From Gammaproteobacteria bacterium (lineage in GTDB: Bacteria > Pseudomonadota > Gammaproteobacteria > DSM-19610): a stretch of DNA of 8,177 nt. The notes under the pieces were generated by a model, which did not search any database, was not told the origin of the DNA, and saw only the letters and a list, made by a program, of their open reading frames with translations. The stretch is from positions 1-8,177 of the forward strand of contig DRQL01000072.1 of NCBI GenBank assembly GCA_011371465.1, given 5' to 3'. The number at the start of each line of letters is the position of its first letter. Positions within the stretch are counted from its first letter, which is position 1. Positions 1 through 6,637 of the stretch are shown here, piece by piece. Made by a program: the position numbers and the translations under genes.

Positions 1-1341
1 ATGAACGTGGCGCGCCTCAACCTCTCGCACGGCAGCCACGCGGCGCACAGTGAACAGATTGTCATGCTGCGTAGCGTCGCGAAGGATCTCGGGCGCAATA
101 TTGCCATCATGATCGATACGCGGGGTATCGAGATTCGCACCGGCCTGATCGAAGGGGATACGGCCGAGCTGGTCTCCGGCGGGATGTTCAGCCTGTATGC
201 AGACGGGCGGAAGGGAAATGCGGCCGGCGTATCGATCAGCTACCTGAAGCTGTACGAGGAAGTGCAGCGGGGCACGCCCGTCCTTCTGGATGACGGCGCC
301 CTGGAACTGGAAGTCGAACGGGTGACGGACGGTGTCATCCACTGCCGTGTCATACACGGTGGCTGGCTGGGTAATTCCAAGAGCGTAAACCTGCCCCAGA
401 CCCAGCTGGCGATGAGCGCCGTGAGCCCGGAGAACCGTGACGATATCGTCAAGGAACTGGATTTTGCCGCGGAAAATGATGTCGACTATATCGCCGCCTC
501 CTTTGTGCAGAGTGCCGATGATATTCACAAGATGCGTGAAATCCTGCTGGAGCGGAAAGTCAGTATCCCCATCATCGCCAAGATCGAAAACCGTGCCGGT
601 GTGAGCAACATGGAGGAAATCGTCGAAGCGGCCGACGGGGTCATGGTGGCCCGTGGCGACCTGGGCGTGGAACTGCCGCTGGCGGAAGTGCCCACTACGC
701 AAAAACTCATCATCCGCACCACGGTAACCAACGGCAAGCCGGTCATCACCGCTACCCAGATGCTGGCTTCCATGGAGCGTAACCCGAAGCCGACCCGCGC
801 GGAAGCCAGCGATGTGGCCAATGCCATTCTCGATGGCACTTCGGCGGTGATGCTCTCGGGCGAGACCGCGGTTGGGAAATACCCGCTGGAATCGGTGCGA
901 ACCCTGGCAACGATTGCCTTGCGCGCCGAGGCCTCGCTGCACGAATACGGGTACCTGCAGAAGATCAAGCCCAATCCCGCCAACGTGGTGACCGAAGCGG
1001 TCGGGCAGGCATCGGTCAGCATGGCCAGGAACCTGAAGGCAGCCGCGATCGTCAGTCTCACTGAAACCGGTTTTACCTCGCGCCTGATTTCAAAATACCG
1101 CCCGGACTGTCCGATCCTGGCCATCACCTCCCTGGAGCTGGTCGCGCGCAAGCTGTCCATGAACTGGGGGGTGATACCGGTGCTCTATCAGGGTGAGCCC
1201 TCCGATGATGCACGCATCGAGTTCGCCATATCCGTGGCCAGGGAGTTCGAGTACGCCGTCAGCGGCGATACGCTGATCATTACCGCGGGGCACCACCAGC
1301 TGGCGGGCGGTACGGATATGATCCGCGTGGTAACCCTTTAG
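1..1341 (+). CDS. pyk: Pyruvate kinase (5' end outside the window)
   Basis: Pyruvate kinase makes pyruvate and ATP from phosphoenolpyruvate and ADP in the cytoplasm, the last step of glycolysis. The visible 446 residues start at the conserved N-V-x-R-L-N-x-S-H-G strand (residues 2-11 here), so about 25-30 N-terminal residues are missing and the ATG at base 1 is an internal methionine. Visible landmarks are Asp39-Thr40 and the EIR motif of the nucleotide and potassium site, the catalytic-lysine signature IIAKIENRAG (about 190-199), the ARGDLGVE loop (about 217-224), VITATQM (about 248-254), and the PTRAEASDVANAILDGT helix followed by MLSGETA. The C-terminal regulatory domain follows and ends normally at TAG. 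The Glu of EIR suggests a potassium-dependent enzyme. One oddity is that the usual DTKGPEIR reads DTRGIEIR (39-46). The overall style (DGTSAVMLSGETA) resembles the PykF/Firmicutes-like branch more than PykA. It is followed by an unrelated gene, not fba. Confidence 0.96.
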   Translation: MNVARLNLSHGSHAAHSEQIVMLRSVAKDLGRNIAIMIDTRGIEIRTGLIEGDTAELVSGGMFSLYADGRKGNAAGVSISYLKLYEEVQRGTPVLLDDGALELEVERVTDGVIHCRVIHGGWLGNSKSVNLPQTQLAMSAVSPENRDDIVKELDFAAENDVDYIAASFVQSADDIHKMREILLERKVSIPIIAKIENRAGVSNMEEIVEAADGVMVARGDLGVELPLAEVPTTQKLIIRTTVTNGKPVITATQMLASMERNPKPTRAEASDVANAILDGTSAVMLSGETAVGKYPLESVRTLATIALRAEASLHEYGYLQKIKPNPANVVTEAVGQASVSMARNLKAAAIVSLTETGFTSRLISKYRPDCPILAITSLELVARKLSMNWGVIPVLYQGEPSDDARIEFAISVAREFEYAVSGDTLIITAGHHQLAGGTDMIRVVTL

Positions 1342-1383
1342 GCTTCACCGGTAGCCTGTGTGGTGGCCCTTTCCTGAAGCAGG

Positions 1384-1389
1384 TATATT
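1384..1389 (+). promoter_or_regulatory. Possible -10 box upstream of the M20 hydrolase
   Basis: TATATT, five of six matches to the sigma-70 -10 consensus, lies in the 75-base gap between pyk and the next gene. Transcription from it would start near 1396, just ahead of the AGGGG ribosome-binding site (1402-1406) and the ATG at 1417. No convincing -35 hexamer is seen near 1361-1366 (TGGTGG), so this is a weak call. The operon could instead be read through from pyk. Confidence 0.25.
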
Positions 1390-1416
1390 GACCCCGTGAT
1401 CAGGGGTGGCGCGGGT

Positions 1417-2733
1417 ATGCAGACCATGTACAGGGCCAGGACATTTTTCATTCGGACGCTGATGGTGTGGGCGGCGTTGTTGCCGGGGCTGCAGGCCGCC
1501 CAGTCGCCGCGCGAATGGGCACAGGCCCACCTGGATGAACTGCTGTCCTACTACCGGGCGTTTCACTCGCAACCGGAACTTTCCTTCCGTGAAGTGGAGA
1601 CGGCGGAGCGGCTCGCCGCTGCCTGGGAGAAATGCGGCTACCAGGTAACCACCGGTGTGGGCGGTAACGGCGTCGTTGGCCTGTTGCGCAATGGTTCCGG
1701 GCCGGTGGTGATGTTACGCGCAGACATGGATGCGCTGCCGGTAGCGGAGCAGACGGGTCTGCCCTATGCCAGCACGGCGCATACGGTAAACGAGGGCGGT
1801 GGCGAGGTGCGCGTGATGCACGCCTGCGGGCACGATGTCCACATGGTCAACCTGATCGGTGTAGCCTGTTACCTGGCGGCCAACCGGTCCAGGTGGAAGG
1901 GTACCGTCATGCTGGTGGGGCAACCGGCCGAGGAAAAGGGCGCCGGTGCCAGGGCCATGCTGGATGACGGCCTGTTTGAACGTTTCCCGAAACCGGATTA
2001 TGCCATTGGCCTGCATGTGTCCCCGGTACTGGCCACCGGTCGCATCGGTTATCGTCCCGGTTTCACCATGGCCAATGTCGACAGCGTCGATATCACCCTG
2101 TATGGCAAGGGCGGGCACGGCGCCTACCCGCACACCACGGTGGATCCCGTGGTGCAGGCGGCGCAGCTGGTGCTGTCCCTGCAGACCATCGTCAGCCGCG
2201 AAGTCGACCCGGTAGCCCCCGCCGTGGTCACCATCGGCTCGATGCACGCCGGTACCAAGAATAACGTCATCAGTGATACGGCCACCCTGCACCTGACCGT
2301 CCGCACCTTTTCCGCCGAGATCCGCGAGCAGGTGCTGGCGGCCATCGAACGCAAGGCCATGGCGGTGGCCGCGGGGGCAGATGCGCCGGAGCCGCTGGTA
2401 ACCATCGCGAAAGGGACCCCGTCGCTGTACAACGATCCTGCGCTGTCCGCGCGCCTGCGCCCGGTCTTCAGGCGTGCGCTTGGTGATGAGCATGTCGAGG
2501 TTATGCAACCCACCATGGGGGGCGAGGATTTCAGCCAGTACGGGCGTGCGGGCGTCCCGATCCTGATGTACTGGCTCGGTGGTGTCAGCCCGCGACGGCT
2601 GGAAGCGTGGGCGGCAGCGGGAGAAAAGCCGCCTTCGCTGCACTCGCCGTTGTTTTATACCGATGCGGATGCGACCCTGGTGACCGGGATCACCAGCATG
2701 GCGTCCGCCGTGCTCGAGTTGCTCAAACCGTGA
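1417..2733 (+). CDS. Exported M20-family (M20D) N-acyl-amino-acid amidohydrolase
   Basis: A zinc-type amidohydrolase of the M20D group (hippurate, N-acyl-L-amino acid and IAA-conjugate hydrolases), 438 residues. It would cleave an acyl-amino acid amide bond to a free amino acid and an acid. Visible motifs are ADMDA (102-106) with its aspartates, HACGHD (135-140), PAEE (170-173), GLHV (198-201), GGHGAYPH (231-238) at the start of the dimerisation domain, GGEDF (368-372) and a late His in LHSP (409). Cys137, His139, Glu173, His200 and His409 match the expected metal ligands of the family. The N-terminus is basic then hydrophobic and ends LQAAQS (about 25-30), a good signal peptidase I site, so a periplasmic location is likely. 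The ATG at 1417 is chosen because AGGGG at 1402-1406 is well spaced; a GTG at 1396 and an ATG at 1426 are alternatives in the same frame. Its stop overlaps the next start, implying one operon with gltS. The substrate is not readable from sequence. Confidence 0.9.
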   Translation: MQTMYRARTFFIRTLMVWAALLPGLQAAQSPREWAQAHLDELLSYYRAFHSQPELSFREVETAERLAAAWEKCGYQVTTGVGGNGVVGLLRNGSGPVVMLRADMDALPVAEQTGLPYASTAHTVNEGGGEVRVMHACGHDVHMVNLIGVACYLAANRSRWKGTVMLVGQPAEEKGAGARAMLDDGLFERFPKPDYAIGLHVSPVLATGRIGYRPGFTMANVDSVDITLYGKGGHGAYPHTTVDPVVQAAQLVLSLQTIVSREVDPVAPAVVTIGSMHAGTKNNVISDTATLHLTVRTFSAEIREQVLAAIERKAMAVAAGADAPEPLVTIAKGTPSLYNDPALSARLRPVFRRALGDEHVEVMQPTMGGEDFSQYGRAGVPILMYWLGGVSPRRLEAWAAAGEKPPSLHSPLFYTDADATLVTGITSMASAVLELLKP

Positions 2734-3929
2734 CCTTCGATTTCGATACGGTGCAGACGCTGGGCGTTGCGATCCTGGTGCTCTACACCGGCATGCTGGT
2801 CATCCGGCATGTTGCTTTCCTGCGCAACAACGACATCCCGGTGCCGGTCGTCGGCGGCCTGCTGTTCGCGATCATCACCGGCCTGGCCTACGGACAGTTC
2901 GACTTGCGCCTGCACTTCGACATGGCGTTGAAAGAACCGATGATGCTGGCGTTTTTCGCCAGTATCGGCCTGGGCGCGGATATGCGCACGCTGGCGCGCG
3001 GTGGGCCGCAACTGCTGGTGTTCGGCGTCATCTGTCTCGTCTACCTGGTGATTCAGGACGGTATCGGCCTGTTGACCGCCATCGGCCTGGATATGCACCC
3101 GCTGGTCGGCCTGTTGAGCGGGTCCATCACGCTGTCCGGCGGGCATGGTACCGGTGCGGCCTGGGCGGAACGCTTCGGGGATACCGCCAACCTGGCCGGC
3201 GCCATGGAACTGGCCATGGCCTGTGCGACCTTCGGCCTGATCCTCGGTGGTCTGCTGGGCGGGCCGGTGGCCGGGCGCCTGATCAGCCGCAAGGGACTCC
3301 GGCCGCAAGTGCAACGACCGGTTCAGCAGGAAGATATGCAGTCCGAAGAGGACCCGATCAACACGGATAATTTCCTGCTCGCCCTGTTCTATATTGTTGT
3401 CTGCCTGGTTGGCGGCAAACTGCTGGCCCAGGCCATGTCCGGTTTCAGTTTTACCCTGCCATCCTTTGTCTGGTCGCTGTTGATCGGTGTCGTCATCCGC
3501 AATGCTACGGTTTTCCACCAGCACATTTGTGTACACGCAACGTCCGTGAACCTCATTGGCAGTCTTTCCCTGTCGCTCTTTCTTGCCATGGCACTGATGT
3601 CCTTGCGGCTGTGGGAACTGCTGGGCCTCGCCGGACCCTTGCTGATCCTGCTGGGTGTGCAGGTGGCGGGCATTATCCTGTTTGCGAGCTTTATTACGTT
3701 CCGTTTCATGGGCGGGCAGTACGACGCCGCCGTGGTGGCGGGCGGGCACATCGGTTTCGGTATGGGCGCCACCCCGACCGCCGTCGCCAATATGGAAGCC
3801 CTGACCCGGCGCTTCGGACCCTCACCCCAGGCCTTCCTGGTCGTCCCGCTGATGGGCGCGTTTTTTATCGACCTGCTGAACGCCATTGTCATCCAGGGCT
3901 ATCTTTCCCTGCCGGTATTCGGTTACTAG
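2730..3929 (+). CDS. gltS: Sodium/glutamate symporter, GltS family (ESS)
   Basis: An inner-membrane secondary transporter of the GltS family, which takes up glutamate with sodium. The 399 residues are very close to the roughly 400 of E. coli GltS, and the resemblance as I recall that protein runs end to end. The two inverted halves each show the family's re-entrant-loop signature: SGGHGTGAAW at 136-145 and GFGMGATPTAVANM at 342-355. Other shared blocks are PMMLAFFASIGL (70-81), AMACATFGL (162-170), SLSLFLAMALM (280-290) and FLVVPLMGAFFIDLLNA (369-385). A hydrophilic linker (about 187-214) separates the halves. The start is the GTG at 2730, which overlaps the previous stop as GTGA; it aligns with the E. 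coli GltS N-terminus (TFDFDT versus FHLDT). No good Shine-Dalgarno sequence is visible, so translation is probably coupled to the hydrolase. The next gene begins one base after its stop. Confidence 0.94.
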   Translation: MTFDFDTVQTLGVAILVLYTGMLVIRHVAFLRNNDIPVPVVGGLLFAIITGLAYGQFDLRLHFDMALKEPMMLAFFASIGLGADMRTLARGGPQLLVFGVICLVYLVIQDGIGLLTAIGLDMHPLVGLLSGSITLSGGHGTGAAWAERFGDTANLAGAMELAMACATFGLILGGLLGGPVAGRLISRKGLRPQVQRPVQQEDMQSEEDPINTDNFLLALFYIVVCLVGGKLLAQAMSGFSFTLPSFVWSLLIGVVIRNATVFHQHICVHATSVNLIGSLSLSLFLAMALMSLRLWELLGLAGPLLILLGVQVAGIILFASFITFRFMGGQYDAAVVAGGHIGFGMGATPTAVANMEALTRRFGPSPQAFLVVPLMGAFFIDLLNAIVIQGYLSLPVFGY

Positions 3930-3930
3930 C

Positions 3931-5415
3931 ATGCGCCTGCGTATCCTGCTGTTGCTGGCAAGTCTCGTCCTGACCGCCTGCCAGCGCGGCCCGGACAGTG
4001 GCGTGCTCCGGCAGGAACTCCAGGACCGGCTCGATACCGAATTTTCACCCGGCCTGTTCCAGGTGAGCCGCTTCGAACGCAAGGGCTCGGCACCGGCACC
4101 GGAACACGATGATGGCGTCTACGTGTACTACGGTGCCGAACTGGAGTTCCAGCGCGACTACCAGCTGACCGCGTGGCAGGGGCTCAACCTGGGTACGCTG
4201 GCCGTCGTGGTCGGAGCAACACCGGCCGGTATCGAGGGTTATCACCGGAACAACCGGCAGGGCGACCGCTTACTGGTACGTGGCCGCCTGAACTACCATC
4301 GCAACGGGGACCGCTGGGAAGCGATCCACCGTATGCCGGATAAAAAGGTGGTAGAGCCTGCGGACCGGGAGAGCGTGGCAGGCAGTGGCCCGCTCGCCGT
4401 GCTGGAATCGGTACGCCGGCTGTTGCAGCGGGCGCCGGCCAGCGCCGGCCGCTCACGCGACGATATCATTGTCGCCGGGTTTAGCGATGCGCTCCGGCAG
4501 ATCGACCTTCGCTTTGCGCGCCTGGATGGCCGGCTGACGTTCGGTACCGGCTGGAAAGGAGGGACCTACCAGCTCTTCGGGGCTGCGTTCGCCCGCTATG
4601 CCACGCAACAGGGGTTGCCGGTGTTCAATTACTCGTCCGAGGGCAGTCTGGAGAACGGCCTGAACCTGCAGAAGGGTTACCTGGATTTCGCCCTGTTGCA
4701 GAGCGATGTTGCGGAAGTGCTTTATCAAGGCTGGTCGGAAGCCGCCCAGTTACCGCAGCCCGACCTGCGTTCCATGGCCAGCCTGTGGCCGGAAGCCCTG
4801 CACATCGTGACGCTGGAAGATCGCGGTATCCGGAGTTTTGCGGACCTGAAAGGCAAACGGCTGGCCGTAGGCAGCCCCGGTTCGGGGACCCGTTTCACTG
4901 CCAGGCGGGTATGGGAAGCGGCCGGGTATACCCTGCCGGAAACGGAACGAATCCGCGGCATGGGGCTGGCGGAATCCTTTGCCGCGCTGGAGTCCGGGGA
5001 AGTGGACGCGGTGTTCCTGGCCGGTGCGGTTCCGGACCCGACACTGCAGCGGCTGGCGCAACAGCGTGATGACATCCGTTTTGTGCCGATCGATACCGCG
5101 ACGCTGGACAAGCTGACCAGTCATCATTTTTCCTATTACAACACGGTCATTGCGGCCAAAACCTATCCCGGGCAGAGCGAACCTTTCCCCACCCTGGGTT
5201 TTGCGGCGCTACTCATTACCAGTAAACGCACCAGTGAAGATGCCGTGGAGCGATTTCTCGACCTGGTGGTCAGCAGTGCGAACCAGCTCACCCACGAGTT
5301 TTACCGGGCGGGATTCATTTCCCCCGGCACTTCACGCATGGGAATCTCCATTCCCATGCACCCCGGGGCAACACATTTTTACGAGAGATTGGCCGACAAA
5401 AGTGATGACAAGTAA
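3931..5415 (+). CDS. TAXI-family solute-binding lipoprotein with extra N-terminal domain
   Basis: A 494-residue predicted lipoprotein. The signal peptide (1-16) ends in LVLTAC, so Cys17 would be lipidated; Gln follows at +2, consistent with outer-membrane or periplasmic anchoring. Residues about 202-485 are a TAXI (TRAP-associated extracytoplasmic immunogenic) binding domain: FGTGWKGGTYQLFG (204-217), SSEGSLENG (235-243), DFALLQSDV (252-260), SFADLKGKRLAVGSPGSGT (302-320), AESFAALESGEVDA (347-360), YPGQSEPFPTLGF (412-424) and MHPGATHFY (476-484). TAXI proteins are usually about 320 residues. The extra 22-185 region contains a compact, probably beta-rich stretch (VYVYYGAELEFQRDY, then GDRLLVRGRLNYH) with no function I recognise. 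Known TAXI proteins feed fused DctQM TRAP membrane proteins, but none is visible here; the partner in this operon position is GltS. The ATG at 3931 is used because it gives a perfect lipobox N-terminus; translation is likely coupled to gltS. Confidence 0.9.
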   Translation: MRLRILLLLASLVLTACQRGPDSGVLRQELQDRLDTEFSPGLFQVSRFERKGSAPAPEHDDGVYVYYGAELEFQRDYQLTAWQGLNLGTLAVVVGATPAGIEGYHRNNRQGDRLLVRGRLNYHRNGDRWEAIHRMPDKKVVEPADRESVAGSGPLAVLESVRRLLQRAPASAGRSRDDIIVAGFSDALRQIDLRFARLDGRLTFGTGWKGGTYQLFGAAFARYATQQGLPVFNYSSEGSLENGLNLQKGYLDFALLQSDVAEVLYQGWSEAAQLPQPDLRSMASLWPEALHIVTLEDRGIRSFADLKGKRLAVGSPGSGTRFTARRVWEAAGYTLPETERIRGMGLAESFAALESGEVDAVFLAGAVPDPTLQRLAQQRDDIRFVPIDTATLDKLTSHHFSYYNTVIAAKTYPGQSEPFPTLGFAALLITSKRTSEDAVERFLDLVVSSANQLTHEFYRAGFISPGTSRMGISIPMHPGATHFYERLADKSDDK

Positions 5416-5430
5416 CAGTAGTAACAGCAG

Positions 5431-5504
5431 GTCGGGTCAGGCGCACAGCGCCGTAACCCGACGTTGCGGCTATGTCGGATTACGCTGGCGCTAATCCGAC
5501 CTAC
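5431..5504. repeat. REPIN copy 1 (inverted REP pair)
   Basis: The left REP at 5431-5462 has arms GTCGGGTCA and TAACCCGAC with inner GGCGC/GCGCC pairing and an ACA loop. The arm TCA against TAA leaves one mismatch that copies 2 and 3 lack. The right REP at 5474-5500 has perfect nine-base arms GTCGGATTA and TAATCCGAC, then CTAC at 5501-5504. The left border tetranucleotide is GCAG rather than GTAG. Confidence 0.88.
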
Positions 5505-5515
5505 CGGTTGGAAAA

Positions 5516-5530
5516 GGTTCCGGCGGAACC
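5516..5530. repeat. Spacer stem-loop, copy 1
   Basis: GGTTCC, loop GGC, GGAACC: a perfect six-base stem in the spacer that follows the first REPIN. The copy-2 counterpart at 5655-5669 (GGTTTC/GGAACC) still pairs if read as RNA with a G-U wobble. The copy-3 counterpart at 5794-5808 (GGTTTC/GATAGC) no longer pairs well. Confidence 0.7.
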
Positions 5531-5565
5531 CCGTCCAGGAATCCCGCCAAGCGATCCACAACCCC

Positions 5566-5643
5566 GTAGGTCGGGTTAGGCGCACAGCGCCGTAACCCGA
5601 CGCTGCCGCTGTGTCGGATTACGCTGGCGCTAATCCGACCTAC
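5566..5643. repeat. REPIN copy 2 (inverted REP pair)
   Basis: This is the cleanest copy. GTAG at 5566-5569 precedes the left REP at 5570-5601, with arms GTCGGGTTA and TAACCCGAC and inner GGCGC/GCGCC. The right REP is at 5613-5639, with arms GTCGGATTA and TAATCCGAC, followed by CTAC at 5640-5643. The following spacer also contains GGCGG-AACCC-CCGCC at 5661-5675, an alternative five-base stem overlapping the spacer hairpin. Confidence 0.9.
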
Positions 5644-5704
5644 CGGTTGGGTAAGGTTTCGGCGGAACCCCCGCCAGGAATCCCGCCAAGCGATCCGCAA
5701 CCGC

Positions 5705-5782
5705 GTAGGTCGGGTTAGGCGCGCAGCGCCGTAACCCGACGCAGCAGCCATGTCGGATTACGCTGATGCTAATCCGACCTAC
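5705..5782. repeat. REPIN copy 3 (inverted REP pair)
   Basis: GTAG at 5705-5708 precedes the left REP at 5709-5740 (arms intact; loop GCA in place of ACA). The right REP at 5752-5778 keeps both nine-base arms and changes only the tip, from CTGGCG to CTGATG, leaving the stem pairs unharmed. CTAC follows at 5779-5782. Change in the tip with conserved arms suggests the hairpin itself is what is maintained or was copied. Confidence 0.88.
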
Positions 5783-5815
5783 CGGTTGGGTAAGGTTTCG
5801 GCGATAGCCCCGACA

Positions 5816-6637
5816 TTACACCTGCGTTAAAAAGTACTGCGCGTGCGCCGTAATGGCCTGCTCGAATTCCCTGTGCAGGATCTCCAGCACATCCGGCAAC
5901 ACCTTGCCGGACAGTTCGTCCATGAAGGCCTTCTTGATTTCAGTAGGCAGCACCAGTGTATTCGGGCAGTGCCGGTTCACGAAGGTGGCCTGGTAGCCGC
6001 GGCCGTAGAAGACTTCGTTGATGGCGGCGCGGACTTCGATCCCCGGTAACTGTATGTTGCCCAGCTGTTCCACCCAGTGGTCGATGACCGCCTGCCAGCG
6101 CCCGGTGTCCAGCTGTTCGGTGCCGACGTTGAACAACGGGACATCACCCATGCCGGGGCGCTTGCAGTTGTAGGAGTGCACGTCGTATACCAGCACCTGC
6201 GGGTGCAGTGACTCGAGCTTTTCGTACAGGGCGCCCAGCACGGTATAGAACGCTTCGTGTTTGGCCAGGCTGGCGGCTTTTTCGGCGTCCGTCAACGGCG
6301 TATTCCAGACGGTCTGTCCCCAGGCTTCCTCGTACACGCAGGTTTCGGGCGGACGGTTCAGGTCGTACTCGTAACGGGAATCGTTGGCGACCAGGGTGAT
6401 CGGCATATTCGCCGCGACGTCAGCAGTCCAGGGGTCTTCCTCGCGCAGGCGTTGTGCTTCATCGAGCGCACAGTTGGCCAGCAGTTCAGGGCGCAGGCGG
6501 TGGCCATTGTGAATGGCGGTACAGGCGAAGTGTGCATAGTCCATGATGGTGACGAAGAAAGCCCCGTCGTTGACCGAGGCCTCGAATACCGTGCCCTCCC
6601 GGATCATGGCTACACAGCTTTCCGTATCCAGTTCCAC
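5816..6637 (-). CDS. N-formylglutamate amidohydrolase (FGase) family protein
   Basis: A 273-residue cytoplasmic hydrolase of the N-formylglutamate amidohydrolase family, whose founding members release glutamate and formate in histidine breakdown. Visible family blocks are IHNGHRLRPEL (42-52), EEDPWTADV (66-74), NDSRYEYDLNRP (85-96), DVHSYN (152-157), YGRGYQATF (211-219) and PTEIKKAFMDE (231-241). The His, Glu and Asp residues in the first blocks and the DVHSYN His are likely metal-site or catalytic positions. The start is the GTG at 6637, whose G is the last base of the upstream TAG stop; AGGAGG at 6645-6650 sits seven bases before it, which decides against a longer reading back to 6844. No other hut gene is visible, so a role in histidine use is not supported; the real substrate may be another N-formyl or N-acyl amino acid, or a peptide-like compound. 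It is co-transcribed with, and translationally coupled to, the transporter-binding-protein fusion. Confidence 0.87.
   Translation of the reverse strand: MELDTESCVAMIREGTVFEASVNDGAFFVTIMDYAHFACTAIHNGHRLRPELLANCALDEAQRLREEDPWTADVAANMPITLVANDSRYEYDLNRPPETCVYEEAWGQTVWNTPLTDAEKAASLAKHEAFYTVLGALYEKLESLHPQVLVYDVHSYNCKRPGMGDVPLFNVGTEQLDTGRWQAVIDHWVEQLGNIQLPGIEVRAAINEVFYGRGYQATFVNRHCPNTLVLPTEIKKAFMDELSGKVLPDVLEILHREFEQAITAHAQYFLTQV

Larger units (their letters stand above)
5427..5815. repeat. Tandem array of three 139-base REPIN/BIME units
   Basis: This block fills the gap between the two convergent genes. Equivalent bases recur every 139 bases exactly: the first palindrome starts at 5431, 5570 and 5709, and the second at 5474, 5613 and 5752. 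Each unit is a REP hairpin, a short variable stretch of 11 bases, an inverted REP hairpin, then a spacer of about 69 bases that is itself conserved. The outer borders are GTAG on the left (GCAG in copy 1) and CTAC on the right, the tetranucleotide mark of REP elements. Copies 1 and 2 are full length and copy 3 loses similarity from about 5803 to the stop of the next gene. There is no poly-T tract on either strand, so if the hairpins end transcription they are not textbook intrinsic terminators. Coding potential here is spurious. No REP-associated transposase (RAYT) gene is in the window. Confidence 0.9.

Noticed and set aside
1341..1380. Terminator between pyk and the M20 gene
   Set aside because: Only short or imperfect inverted repeats are present (GCTTCA at 1342-1347 and TGAAGC at 1375-1380, 27 bases apart) with no T-tract.
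1714..2643. Antisense frame of 309 codons opposite the M20 gene
   Set aside because: Low-information Arg/Gly/His-rich translation with no recognisable domain; a shadow of the real gene.
2607..2729. 41-residue N-terminal extension of GltS
   Set aside because: It overlaps the M20 C-terminal coding region including its metal-ligand His. The GTG at 2730 aligns with the GltS family start.
2655..3749. Long antisense frame of 364 codons opposite gltS
   Set aside because: Its composition (Gln/His/Arg-rich, no domain) is typical of the complement of a GC-rich membrane-protein gene.
3886..3930. 15-residue N-terminal extension of the TAXI lipoprotein
   Set aside because: It overlaps the end of gltS and would bury the signal peptide; the ATG at 3931 yields a standard lipoprotein leader.
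5379..5751. Minus-strand reading frames of 68 and 86 codons across the repeat block, sharing VGRISASVIRHS and VGLRRCAPNPT segments
   Set aside because: They are translations of the REP palindromes. The shared peptides are the repeat read twice, the 139-base period is not a multiple of three, and no ribosome-binding site or domain is present.
5427..5815. CRISPR array
   Set aside because: The units are 139 bases long, internally palindromic, and the between-palindrome spacers are themselves repeated rather than unique.
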